A stretch of 46,549 nucleotides of DNA, taken from positions 1-46,549 of the forward strand of contig SAAL01000015.1 of the NCBI GenBank assembly GCA_009929445.1, in the 5' to 3' direction. The notes beneath the pieces were generated by a model. The model had not been told where the DNA came from. It did not search any database and saw nothing but the letters and a program-made list of their open reading frames with translations. How positions within the stretch are numbered: position 1 is the first letter of the stretch; every line of letters begins with the position of its first letter. Position numbers and translations under genes: made by a program. Shown here one piece after another: positions 24,894-35,193 of this stretch. This DNA comes from Bacteroidia bacterium. Lineage in GTDB: Bacteria; Bacteroidota; Bacteroidia; Bacteroidales; Paludibacteraceae.

Positions 24894-25934
24894 ATGGATT
24901 TGATCAATCAACCGCTGAGAATTAAAAACACAGTACTTAAAAACCGTATCGGGATGTCGCCCATGTGTATGTATTCTGCCATTGATGGTTTTGCTACCGA
25001 CTGGCATCTGGCACATTACGGTGCACGGGCTACAGGCGGTACGGCACTTATCATTCAGGAGGCAACGGCAGTGACCCCCGAAGGAAGAATTACACCTTAT
25101 GATCTGGGTATCTGGAAAGATGAACACATCGAGCAACTGAAGAAAATTACCGGTTTTATTTCTTCACAAGGTGCCGTTCCGGCTATTCAGCTGGCACATG
25201 CCGGGCGTAAAGCTTCGCACGACAAACCTGCGAATGGCGGTAAATTTCTTTCTCCCGAACACGGAGGCTGGCAAACAGTGGCTCCTTCGGCAGTTCCATT
25301 TTCACCCGAAACAAATGTGCCCACAGCATTGACCGAATATGGCATCCGGCAGGTAATTGAATTATTTGCAAAAGCCGCCCGGAGAGCCGTTACAGCCGGA
25401 TATAAGATTATTGAAATTCATGCTGCCCACGGATATTTGATTCAGGAATTTCTGTCGCCGCTGAGCAACCACAGAAACGATGAATACGGTGGGAGTTTCG
25501 AAAATCGAATCCGGCTGCTTTTGCAAGTGGTGGAAGCCGTAAAACGTGTGATTCCGGATGAAATGCCCTTGTTCGTGCGGGTGAGCGCTTCGGAATGGAC
25601 CGAAGGCGGATGGACGATTGATGAAACCGTGAAACTGACTGAAATTCTAATGGAGAAAGGAGTCGATCTCATGGATTGTTCATCGGGCGGCAATATTGCC
25701 GATGCGAAAATGGCACCCGGACCGCTCTATCAGGTTCCATTTGCTGAGGCTGTACGTAATACAGGCATGAAAACAGCTGCTGTAGGCCTAATCACCACAC
25801 CGCAACAAGTCAATTCGATCCTTGAAAAAGGTCAGGCAGACCTGGTACTTCTCGGCCGGGAATTACTCCGGAATCCGTATTTTGCTTTGCAGGCGGGAGC
25901 AGATTTTCCGGAGCAGTATTTGAGGGGAAAATAG
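24894..25934 (+). CDS. NADH:flavin oxidoreductase, Old Yellow Enzyme (YqjM-like)
   Basis: This 346-residue FMN TIM-barrel enzyme matches the YqjM branch of Old Yellow Enzymes: NRIGMSPMCMYSA near residue 20 with the FMN-modulating Cys, AHYGARATGGTALIIQEATA near 43, QLAHAGRKAS near 100, EIHAAHGYLIQEFLSP near 170 with the His-x-x-His pair, and GRELLRNPYF near 320. It reduces activated alkenes with NAD(P)H; the natural substrate is unknown. The open frame extends 56 codons upstream across AATTCG repeats; I chose the ATG at 24894, which begins MDLINQPLRIKN as in relatives. Confidence 0.9.
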   Translation: MDLINQPLRIKNTVLKNRIGMSPMCMYSAIDGFATDWHLAHYGARATGGTALIIQEATAVTPEGRITPYDLGIWKDEHIEQLKKITGFISSQGAVPAIQLAHAGRKASHDKPANGGKFLSPEHGGWQTVAPSAVPFSPETNVPTALTEYGIRQVIELFAKAARRAVTAGYKIIEIHAAHGYLIQEFLSPLSNHRNDEYGGSFENRIRLLLQVVEAVKRVIPDEMPLFVRVSASEWTEGGWTIDETVKLTEILMEKGVDLMDCSSGGNIADAKMAPGPLYQVPFAEAVRNTGMKTAAVGLITTPQQVNSILEKGQADLVLLGRELLRNPYFALQAGADFPEQYLRGK

Positions 25935-26046
25935 TTATAATCATTGATTTTGAAGTGAAAATCACTCCCTCACTACACCTGATAGTAATATTAATTCTTC
26001 TAAATTTCTTCAAATTAAAGATTCTCCTTTTTTTTGGAAAAAAAGA

Positions 26047-26086
26047 GCCTTATGGATTGTTCGGATACAACTTTCATAAGGCAATT
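26047..26086 (+). terminator. Possible terminator after the oxidoreductase gene
   Basis: GCCTTATG at 26047-26054 pairs with CATAAGGC at 26075-26082 around a 20-nt loop, followed by an AT-rich run. It is 113 bp after the stop, and the rest of the 296-bp gap is AT-rich with nothing else recognised except the uvrA -7 box. Confidence 0.45.
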
Positions 26087-26199
26087 TATTTTAAAAAATC
26101 TCAGTAATCGATTTCTGATATTTTACTCAATTTCATCTTTATCTTTTCATTTGGTGAATTCTGCTGGTATCTTCCTGTGAATTTACCACAGAAAATTAG

Positions 26200-26207
26200 T
26201 ACCTTTG
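26200..26207 (+). promoter_or_regulatory. Bacteroidota -7 box for uvrA
   Basis: TACCTTTG fits the TAnnTTTG -7 consensus and lies 23 bp before the uvrA start. At the -33 position only TGTG is found (26176-26179), so the upstream half is weak. Confidence 0.5.
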
Positions 26208-26230
26208 CAGGTTATTAAAATTGACATATT

Positions 26231-29140
26231 TTGGATACTACTAAAAATATTCATTTACCGGATACCACTGAAAATGTGGATGTTATCGGAGCAAGAGTTC
26301 ATAATCTGAAAAATATCGACGTTTCCATTCCGCGCGATTCACTCACCGTAATCACCGGATTAAGTGGCAGCGGAAAATCATCGCTGGCGTTTGATACCAT
26401 TTTTGCAGAAGGTCAGCGTCGCTATATCGAAACTTTTTCAGCCTATGCCCGCAGTTTTCTGGGTAATATGGAACGACCCGATGTGGATAAAATTACAGGA
26501 TTGAGTCCTGTTATTTCTATCGAACAAAAAACGACCAACAAAAATCCACGCTCCACCGTGGGTACCACCACCGAAATTTACGACTTTCTTCGTCTGCTAT
26601 TTGCACGTGCGGGTGTTGCCTATTCGTATCTCTCGGGCGAAAAAATGGTAAAATATACCGACGAGCAGATTGTGAATTTGATTTTACAAGAGTACGAAGG
26701 CAAGAAAATATACCTCCTTGCACCTGTAGTACGTGGCCGAAAAGGACATTACCGCGAATTATTCGAAAACATCCGAAAAAAAGGTTACATCCACGTTCGT
26801 GTGGATGGCGAGTTGTGTGAAATCACACACAACATGAAAGTGGATCGCTACAAAATCCACGACATTGAAATCGTAATCGACCGCCTGATTATTACGGCCA
26901 AAGACCGGAAGCGTCTGCTCGATTCAATGCAAAAAGCGATGCAACAAGGTAATGGCGTAATTATGATAGCCCCTCCACTCTCCGAAAAGGCCTCCTCTAA
27001 CTCACCCAAAGGGGGAGAAAATATCCCTCATTCGGCGGAGTTAGACGGGGCTCGTTACTTCAGCCGAAAACTGATGTGCCCTTCCACCGGAATTTCGTAC
27101 GATGAGCCGGCACCTCATCATTTTTCGTTCAATTCGCCCCACGGCTACTGCCCGCGGTGCAAAGGTCTTGGATTTGTCAACGAAATTGATATGGAAAAAA
27201 TCATTCCTGATAAATCTCTAAACATCCACAACGGTGGAATAGCTCCACTCGGAAAGCATAAAAACAGCATGATTTTCTGGCAAATAGAAGCCATTCTGGA
27301 AAAATACGAATGCACGTTGAAAACTCCAATTGTTGACATACCGGACGATGCGATAGATGAAATAATGAACGGAACAGACGAACGGCTGAACATCAAAAAC
27401 CAGTCGCTCGGAAATTCCAATTACTTTCTGAATTACGATGGAATTCTGAAATACATCGAAATGCAGCAGGAGAATACCGCTTCGGCAACGGAGCAAAAAT
27501 GGGCAAATCAGTATTCAAAAACAAGCAAATGCCCCGAATGTAACGGGCAACGGCTGCGAAAAGAATCGCTTTTCTTCCGGATTCACGACAAAAACATTGC
27601 CGAACTGGCAGAAATGGACATGCTGGAATTGAATGAGTGGTTGAAAAACGTCGAGCAGTTCATGTCTGACAAGCAAAGAACCATTGCTTCAGAGATTCTG
27701 AAAGAATTAAAAAGCCGTTTGCAATTTTTGCTGGACGTCGGTCTGAATTACCTGGCCATGAACCGGCCTTCTCTTTCGCTTTCGGGGGGTGAAAGCCAAC
27801 GCATCCGACTGGCCACTCAAATAGGATCGCAACTGGTCAATGTACTGTATATCCTGGATGAACCGAGTATCGGACTCCATCAGCGCGACAACGAACGGCT
27901 GATAAAGTCGCTGAAAAAACTCCGCGACACCGGAAATTCCGTAATTGTGGTGGAACACGATAAAGACATGATGCTTGCAGCAGATTACATTGTGGACCTG
28001 GGACCCCGCGCAGGGCGATTGGGCGGCGAACTTGTTTTTGCGGGAACACCCGATGAGATATTACTTTCGGACACACTGACTGCCGACTACCTGACCGGTA
28101 AAAAGAAAATTGAAATTCCGGAATCCATCCGAAAAGGAAATGGTAAATTCCTTACAATTAAAGGCGCCAGAGGCAATAACCTGAAAAATGTGGATGTAAC
28201 TTTTCCGTTGGGAAAAATGATTTGTGTTACAGGTGTATCGGGCAGCGGCAAATCGTCACTTATCAACGAAACGCTGCAACCGATTTTGAGTCAGCATTTC
28301 TACCGTTCACTGAAAGATCCGCTGGATTACGATACGGTGGAAGGCATCGAAAACCTTGACAAGGTGGTTCAGGTGGATCAATCACCCATCGGACGTACTC
28401 CCCGCTCCAATCCGGCTACATACACCGGAGTTTTCAGTGACATACGCAACCTTTTTGCTTCTTTGCCCGAGGCAAAAATCAGAGGATACAAAACCGGACG
28501 ATTCTCGTTCAATACTGCCGGCGGAAGATGCGAAACCTGTGGTGGAAACGGATACAAAACCATTGAAATGAATTTTCTGCCAGATGTGTTCGTTCCGTGT
28601 GAAACGTGCAACGGTAAACGTTACAACCGCGAAACGCTCGAAGTTCGCTTCAAGGGAAAATCCATTGCCGATGTACTCAATATGACTATCAATCAGGCAG
28701 TTGAATTCTTTGAAAACCAGCAATCCATACTGAATAAAATTAAAACCCTTCAGGATGTTGGACTGGGTTATGTGAAGCTCGGACAAAGCAGCACAACGCT
28801 TTCGGGAGGCGAAAGTCAACGCGTGAAACTGGCTACCGAACTTTCAAAAAAAGACACCGGCAAAACGCTCTACATTCTCGACGAGCCAACTACCGGATTA
28901 CACTTTGAAGATATCCGTGTGTTGCTGAAAGTGCTCAACCGGCTGGCTGACAAAGGAAATACCGTAATCATCATCGAACACAACCTGGATGTGATAAAAG
29001 TAGCCGACTACATCATCGATATCGGGCCGGAAGGCGGCAACAGAGGTGGTTACATCATGTGCGCGGGTACTCCGCAGGAAGTAGCCAGCCACGCGCACAG
29101 CCTGACAGGAAAATTCCTTAAAAAAGAATTTCAACAGTAA
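26231..29140 (+). CDS. uvrA: Excinuclease ABC subunit A (UvrA)
   Basis: This 969-residue DNA damage-recognition ATPase has both ABC modules: Walker [13 protein letters not shown] near 44 and [12 protein letters not shown] near 660, signatures [12 protein letters not shown] and [12 protein letters not shown], and zinc-finger pairs [13 protein letters not shown] and [10 protein letters not shown]. With UvrB it starts nucleotide excision repair. No in-frame ATG precedes the conserved region, so TTG at 26231 is the likely start; GTG at 26276 is possible. Two oddities: about 28 residues around 246-274 are encoded by a palindromic repeat not expected in UvrA, and the first zinc-finger pair reads CPST (Cys283) rather than CxxC, while its partner CPRC (307-310) is kept. 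Confidence 0.95.
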   Translation: MDTTKNIHLPDTTENVDVIGARVHNLKNIDVSIPRDSLTVITGLSGSGKSSLAFDTIFAEGQRRYIETFSAYARSFLGNMERPDVDKITGLSPVISIEQKTTNKNPRSTVGTTTEIYDFLRLLFARAGVAYSYLSGEKMVKYTDEQIVNLILQEYEGKKIYLLAPVVRGRKGHYRELFENIRKKGYIHVRVDGELCEITHNMKVDRYKIHDIEIVIDRLIITAKDRKRLLDSMQKAMQQGNGVIMIAPPLSEKASSNSPKGGENIPHSAELDGARYFSRKLMCPSTGISYDEPAPHHFSFNSPHGYCPRCKGLGFVNEIDMEKIIPDKSLNIHNGGIAPLGKHKNSMIFWQIEAILEKYECTLKTPIVDIPDDAIDEIMNGTDERLNIKNQSLGNSNYFLNYDGILKYIEMQQENTASATEQKWANQYSKTSKCPECNGQRLRKESLFFRIHDKNIAELAEMDMLELNEWLKNVEQFMSDKQRTIASEILKELKSRLQFLLDVGLNYLAMNRPSLSLSGGESQRIRLATQIGSQLVNVLYILDEPSIGLHQRDNERLIKSLKKLRDTGNSVIVVEHDKDMMLAADYIVDLGPRAGRLGGELVFAGTPDEILLSDTLTADYLTGKKKIEIPESIRKGNGKFLTIKGARGNNLKNVDVTFPLGKMICVTGVSGSGKSSLINETLQPILSQHFYRSLKDPLDYDTVEGIENLDKVVQVDQSPIGRTPRSNPATYTGVFSDIRNLFASLPEAKIRGYKTGRFSFNTAGGRCETCGGNGYKTIEMNFLPDVFVPCETCNGKRYNRETLEVRFKGKSIADVLNMTINQAVEFFENQQSILNKIKTLQDVGLGYVKLGQSSTTLSGGESQRVKLATELSKKDTGKTLYILDEPTTGLHFEDIRVLLKVLNRLADKGNTVIIIEHNLDVIKVADYIIDIGPEGGNRGGYIMCAGTPQEVASHAHSLTGKFLKKEFQQ
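26968..27052. repeat. Palindromic repeat inserted in frame in uvrA
   Basis: The segment begins AGCCCC and ends GGGGCT. CTCCGAA near the left end pairs with TTCGGCGGAG near the right, and the centre is CTCACCCAAAGGGGGAG. The first 23 bp match the intergenic repeat at 12514 with few differences. It is read as part of UvrA residues 246-274 ([14 protein letters not shown]), which is proline- and serine-rich. Confidence 0.75.
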
Positions 29141-29201
29141 CAAATACCATCGGATCTGATTGTCGATTATACGGTTTTCAGGATGAGGCAAATTCCATCA
29201 G

Positions 29202-29231
29202 TTGATAATTGGAATTTAATTCTTAACTTTG
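29202..29231 (+). promoter_or_regulatory. Bacteroidota promoter for the 29253 gene cluster
   Basis: TTG at 29202-29204, a 19-bp spacer and TAACTTTG at 29224-29231 match the -33/-7 pattern. The ATG of the small membrane protein is 21 bp downstream. The site likely drives the four plus-strand genes up to 32838. Confidence 0.6.
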
Positions 29232-29252
29232 TAAAAATCAATTTTCTCAACT

Positions 29253-29459
29253 ATGAATTCCACCATAAAATTAATCATTTACGCTATCAGCACTTTCCTT
29301 GTTTTCCTTTTACTAACTTGGATTTTAAGACTAATGGCAGGAAAACTTCCCATTGAAAACGGCATACTGGGTGTATTTAAAAATTCGGATCTGTTGCTCG
29401 GCCTCGTTGTTGCCGTAGCTGTCACCTTCTCGCATATACAGAAAAGAAAACTCAAGTAA
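29253..29459 (+). CDS. Small membrane protein, two predicted helices
   Basis: This 68-residue protein has two hydrophobic segments (about residues 6-28 and 45-60), separated by a polar stretch with GILGVFKNSDLLLG, and a basic tail HIQKRKLK. No family is recognised. A promoter lies 21 bp upstream, and the stop is 9 bp before the deacetylase-like gene, so it is probably translated and co-expressed with the glycan genes. It may be an inner-membrane anchor or accessory protein, but this is a guess from position only. Confidence 0.6.
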   Translation: MNSTIKLIIYAISTFLVFLLLTWILRLMAGKLPIENGILGVFKNSDLLLGLVVAVAVTFSHIQKRKLK

Positions 29460-29468
29460 CACTATGGG

Positions 29469-30794
29469 ATGGAAAAGGATTTGACAAAAATAACGGATTA
29501 CATCATTCGCTTCTTGCTGGGAAATGAAAATGCAGAATTTGCAAAACACATCGGATATTATTCCGACAAGGATAATTATTCCGGCTGTAATCTGGTAATC
29601 CGGCGCTCAAATTTCTTTGATCCGGATATTTACGGAACGACACAATCTTATCCTACATTACCTTTGTCGCTTTGGAAAGATATTCCGCTGCTTTTTGGCA
29701 GTCCCGAAATAAAAAAATCGGGCAACTCCCTTATTTTACATGCCGATATCATAGCAAGTACTTTTTTTCTGATAAGCCGCTACGAAGAAGTCATCCGCCG
29801 CGATGAACGCGACCAACACGGGCGCTTACCGGGTATAAGTTCACTTCCGTTCCGAGCCGGTTTTCTGCACCGCCCTGTAGTGGACGAATACGGAAAACTG
29901 CTGAGAAAACTGCTCCGCGAAACCGGACTCGATATCACGGAACCCGAAGAAAAATTCCGTAAAATCTACCTGACTCACGATGTGGACCAGCTGGCTCATT
30001 ACCGCAATTTCAGAGGAATGGCCGGTGCCGTTTCACGCTTTTTCAAAAATCCATATCAAACCGGTAAAGCTGTAAAGTCTTATTTCGGAGGTATTGGGAA
30101 TGACCCCTGGTACACATTCCCCTGGTTTTTTGATCTGGCAGAAGAATTGCGAAAAGAGAAACCGGAATCAAACTGTGAAAGCATTGTCTTTTTCAAAACG
30201 GGAGGCGGCGACCTGATGACCGATAAACCTCTTCACGATGTAAGAGATAAAGATTTCAACCGGTTATTTTCACTTTGCAGGCAATTCGGGGTAAAAATCG
30301 GACTTCATCCCTCCTATCAGGCCGGAATGAATCCGAATTATATTCAAAAAGAAAAAAAGATACTTGACGAAACCACAGGCCTGAATACCACTTACTCCCG
30401 CAACCACTTTCTGAGCAATCGGGAACCGGAACACATGCAGGCATTGATTGAAGCAGGTATTACTGATGATTTCACAATGGCTTATGCCGATATCGCAGGT
30501 TTCAGGTTGGGTACATCAAGACCGGTAAAATGGATTAATCCGCTCACCGGGGAGATCACCGATCTTACGCTGCATCCGCTCATATTGATGGACAGCACTC
30601 TCAGCGACGAGCGATACATGAAACTCAGAGCCGATGAAGCATTTTCATATTCAAAAAAAATGATAGATCTCGTTAAAAAACACAACGGAGATTTAGTGTT
30701 GCTTTGGCACAATACTACGGTGGAAAAACACAACGGACAGTATCACAGGGATTTGTACCGTTGGATGATAAATTATCTGAAAATGAATCTGTAA
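29469..30794 (+). CDS. Polysaccharide deacetylase-like protein (DUF7033 type)
   Basis: This 441-residue protein has an N-terminal domain of about 170 residues (ADIIASTFFLISRYEE, RAGFLHRPVVDEY) followed by a NodB-like deacetylase region with YLTHDVDQ near 170 (metal Asp), IGLHPSYQAG near 277 (metal His motif), SRNHFLS near 312 and LLWHN near 418. Bacteroidota members with this layout are annotated as DUF7033-containing deacetylases next to glycosyltransferases. No signal peptide is seen, so a cytoplasmic location is likely. The substrate could be an acetylated sugar in a surface glycan. Its stop is 2 bp before the GT4 start. Confidence 0.75.
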   Translation: MEKDLTKITDYIIRFLLGNENAEFAKHIGYYSDKDNYSGCNLVIRRSNFFDPDIYGTTQSYPTLPLSLWKDIPLLFGSPEIKKSGNSLILHADIIASTFFLISRYEEVIRRDERDQHGRLPGISSLPFRAGFLHRPVVDEYGKLLRKLLRETGLDITEPEEKFRKIYLTHDVDQLAHYRNFRGMAGAVSRFFKNPYQTGKAVKSYFGGIGNDPWYTFPWFFDLAEELRKEKPESNCESIVFFKTGGGDLMTDKPLHDVRDKDFNRLFSLCRQFGVKIGLHPSYQAGMNPNYIQKEKKILDETTGLNTTYSRNHFLSNREPEHMQALIEAGITDDFTMAYADIAGFRLGTSRPVKWINPLTGEITDLTLHPLILMDSTLSDERYMKLRADEAFSYSKKMIDLVKKHNGDLVLLWHNTTVEKHNGQYHRDLYRWMINYLKMNL

Positions 30795-30796
30795 CA

Positions 30797-31915
30797 ATGT
30801 CAAAAAAAGCCATAGTTTGTGTAACCAACGACCTGACAACCGATCAGCGTGTGAGTAAAACCTGCACTACGCTTTTAAAATGCGGTTATCAGGTTATAGA
30901 AACCGGACGATTGCTGCCCGACAGCCTGGAGTTTGCACCTTCTTATACCATCCGCCGAAAGAAATTGTGGTTCAACACCGGTGCACTTTTTTATGCCGAA
31001 TACAACATCAGGCTGTTTTTTTACCTCCTTTTTGCTCGTGTTGACCTCATTTTCAGCAACGACCTGGATACACTGCCGGCAGCATTCGTCGTATCAGAAA
31101 TCCGACGAAAAAAACTCATTTACGATTCTCACGAGTATTTTACCGAAATGCCTGAATTGGTTGGTAGAAAGAAGATACAGGCAACCTGGAAATTTTTCGA
31201 GCGTGCCATTTTTCCGAAACTCAAACACATCATCACTGTAAATCATTCGATAGCAGATCTTTATGCCAAAGAGTATCAAAAAGAAATTCATGTGGTGAGA
31301 AATATTCCACCCACCTACAATCCTGATGTGATTAAAAGCCGTAAAGAACTCGACCTGCCGGAAGACAAGAAAATCCTGATTTTACAGGGAACTGGCATCA
31401 ATATCGACCGTGGCGCCGAAGAAGCCGTAATGGCGATGAAATATATTGAAAATGCCGTTTTACTTATTGTGGGCAGGGGCGATGTTATTCCCGCGTTACG
31501 ACACATAGTGCAGGAAGAAAAACTGGAACACAAAATCATTTTCAAACCGAAAATGCCTTTTACCGAACTCAGGCAACACACCATGAATGCCGATCTGGGT
31601 CTTGTCATTGACAAAGACACCAACCTGAATTACCGTTTTTCGCTGCCCAACAAATTGTTCGATTATATTCATTCAGACATACCGGTGCTCGCATCTGAGC
31701 TGCCCGAAATAAAAAATATAATCGACAAGTACGATATCGGTTATTATATTCCAAATCACTCGCCACAAGCAATTGCTGAAACTGTAAACCGGATTTTTGA
31801 AAACAAATCCCGTTACCAGACTGTTAAACACAATACTCAGAAAGCCAAAACGGAATTATCGTGGGAAAAAGAAGAACTCAATCTGATTGAGGTGATTAAC
31901 AACGTCAATCTCTGA
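30797..31915 (+). CDS. Glycosyltransferase family 4
   Basis: This 372-residue GT-B protein starts MSKKAIVCVTNDLTTDQRVS, the opening of a Bacteroidota GT4 group. It carries SNDLDTLPAAF and YDSHEYFTEMPEL in the N-domain and KILILQGTGINIDRGAEEAV, VLLIVGRGDVIP and FSLPNKLFDYIHSDIPVLAS in the C-domain. The final glutamate motif is near PNKLFDYI. The frame is open from 30704 but overlaps the previous gene; the ATG at 30797 is 2 bp after that gene's stop and is conserved. It likely works with the deacetylase and the GT2 on one glycan. Confidence 0.85.
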   Translation: MSKKAIVCVTNDLTTDQRVSKTCTTLLKCGYQVIETGRLLPDSLEFAPSYTIRRKKLWFNTGALFYAEYNIRLFFYLLFARVDLIFSNDLDTLPAAFVVSEIRRKKLIYDSHEYFTEMPELVGRKKIQATWKFFERAIFPKLKHIITVNHSIADLYAKEYQKEIHVVRNIPPTYNPDVIKSRKELDLPEDKKILILQGTGINIDRGAEEAVMAMKYIENAVLLIVGRGDVIPALRHIVQEEKLEHKIIFKPKMPFTELRQHTMNADLGLVIDKDTNLNYRFSLPNKLFDYIHSDIPVLASELPEIKNIIDKYDIGYYIPNHSPQAIAETVNRIFENKSRYQTVKHNTQKAKTELSWEKEELNLIEVINNVNL

Positions 31916-31941
31916 TTTCGAATCCGAAAAAAAAATCTGAA

Positions 31942-32838
31942 ATGCTGTCAATTCTTATACCAACATACAACTACAACGTAACACACCTGGCGGAAGAACT
32001 TCACCGGCAGGCAATGAATACGTATGTTGATTTTGAAATTTTGGTTATGGAGGACGGTTCAACACAGTTTGTGGATGAAAACAAAGCAGTAGCTGATTTA
32101 AAGTACTGCAAATACACCATTCTCACCAAAAACATCGGACGTTCGGCCATCCGCAACCGGTTAGCCGACGATGCCAGATTCAATCACCTGCTTTTTCTGG
32201 ATTGCGACAGCGAAGTAATCATGCCTCATTTTATCGAAAAATACATTGCGTTTTGCAAAGAAAACTCGGTAGTGGTAGGAGGAACAGCATACGATACCGG
32301 CAATAAAAATCCTAAATACAGCTTACGATTGAAATATGGGCGTCTCCGGGAAGCCAAATCAGCTCTGGAACGCGAAAAGGATGGACTATATTCACATTTC
32401 TCGGCTTTCAATTTTCTGATATCGAAAAGCACATTCAACCAAATCCGTTTCGATGAAGACATTCAGGGCTACGGGCACGAAGACACATTATTCGGTCATA
32501 AAATAGCAGAACTCAAATGCATTATGCACCATATTGACAATCCGCTGCTCCACCGGGGGCTGGACGAAAACGATATTTTCATCCGAAAAACCGAAGAAAG
32601 TACCAGAAACCTCTATATACTGTACCTTACAGGAAAATATCCATCCCTCGAAAAGCAGTCGAAATTATTGTTTAAATTCAATCAGTTCAAGAAGAAAAAT
32701 TTTGTCTGTGTTCTGGCAGCACTCTTCACAGCACTTCAACCGGTTTTAATGAGCAATCTGACAAGCTCCGCTCCCTCTCTCAGACTTTACGATTTATACA
32801 AACTACTTTTTCTTGCCAAAATTTCACGCTCGAAATGA
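31942..32838 (+). CDS. Glycosyltransferase family 2
   Basis: This 298-residue GT-A enzyme has SILIPTYNYN at the N-terminus, VMEDGST near residue 36, NIGRSAIRNRLA near 64, the DxD-like LFLDCDSEV near 86 and GYGHEDTLFGHK near 178 (the ED catalytic motif). The last 60 residues are basic with a hydrophobic stretch, suggesting membrane association. It is 26 bp after the GT4 gene. Its TGA stop begins a perfect 13-bp palindrome, TGACAACTTGTCA, that lies on the groESL side. Confidence 0.85.
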   Translation: MLSILIPTYNYNVTHLAEELHRQAMNTYVDFEILVMEDGSTQFVDENKAVADLKYCKYTILTKNIGRSAIRNRLADDARFNHLLFLDCDSEVIMPHFIEKYIAFCKENSVVVGGTAYDTGNKNPKYSLRLKYGRLREAKSALEREKDGLYSHFSAFNFLISKSTFNQIRFDEDIQGYGHEDTLFGHKIAELKCIMHHIDNPLLHRGLDENDIFIRKTEESTRNLYILYLTGKYPSLEKQSKLLFKFNQFKKKNFVCVLAALFTALQPVLMSNLTSSAPSLRLYDLYKLLFLAKISRSK

Positions 32839-32928
32839 CAACTTGTCAGTTTCTTGCGCTCTCAACACCCGGATTGTTCTTTTTTTATGCCAAAATTTCA
32901 TTTACATTCCGTTGGCATACATTTCGCT
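32836..32928 (+). promoter_or_regulatory. groESL upstream region with dyads
   Basis: There is no CIRCE element. Instead there is TGACAACTTGTCA at 32836-32848, ATGCCAA (32887-32893) facing TTGGCAT (32912-32918), and TTGGCATACATTTCGCT at 32912-32928, whose GG and GC are 12 bp apart as in sigma-54 promoters, though the -12 part (TCGC) is imperfect. A clear -33/-7 pair is not visible. Regulation is not proven. Confidence 0.35.
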
Positions 32929-32987
32929 AACTATGACATGTTTTGAAACAAGTAAACATATCAATAAACTCTAAAAATATTAATCTT

Positions 32988-33257
32988 ATGAACATTAAAC
33001 CCTTAGCAGATCGCGTGCTGGTAAAACCCGCACCGGCAGAAGAAAAAACAATAAGCGGAATTATCATCCCCGACAGCGCAAAAGAAAAACCGTTGAAAGG
33101 CGAAATCCTGGCAGTAGGAAATGGCACCAAAGACGAAGAAATGATTGTAAAAGTTGGAAATACTGTACTCTACGGTAAATATGCCGGAACCGAACTCGAA
33201 TGGGAAGGCGAAAAATACCTGATCATGCGTCAGAATGATATTTTGGCAATTATTTAA
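32988..33257 (+). CDS. groS: Co-chaperonin GroES
   Basis: This 89-residue protein starts [19 protein letters not shown] and has the mobile-loop segment [15 protein letters not shown] near residues 20-34 and the beta-barrel core [15 protein letters not shown]. It caps the GroEL cage. The frame is open 15 codons upstream, but the ATG at 32988 gives the conserved N-terminus. It is followed after 116 bp by groEL; that gap holds short repeats (AAATTAGAA, ATCGTAAAT). Confidence 0.97.
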   Translation: MNIKPLADRVLVKPAPAEEKTISGIIIPDSAKEKPLKGEILAVGNGTKDEEMIVKVGNTVLYGKYAGTELEWEGEKYLIMRQNDILAII

Positions 33258-33358
33258 AAATTAGAAGTCAGAAATTAGAAATCAGAATTTTGTTTGCCTT
33301 TGGCAGATTAGATATATGAGCTAATTAAATGACGCAATCGTAAATCGTAAATTATTAA

Positions 33359-35005
<1,647 letters not shown>

Positions 35006-35056
35006 AAAAGCCGCCTAAATCCCCCTCAGGGGGACTTCAGAATAAAGCATAATGAC

Positions 35057-35094
35057 AAACTCCCCGAATCGAATATGATTCGGGGAGTTTTTTG
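35057..35094 (+). terminator. Rho-independent terminator of groESL
   Basis: A 14-bp perfect stem (35057-35070 with 35077-35090), a 6-nt loop GAATAT and a T run form a strong terminator 52 bp after the groEL stop. A CCCCTCAGGGGG repeat lies between. Confidence 0.9.
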
Positions 35095-35193
35095 TTTGTT
35101 TAGTAAAACTTTTCACTAAAATAATGAGAATTATTCCTGTTCTTCCCTTTTTTTTCTTTACTTTGCAATCATAAAACTTAAAAAATAACGGCG

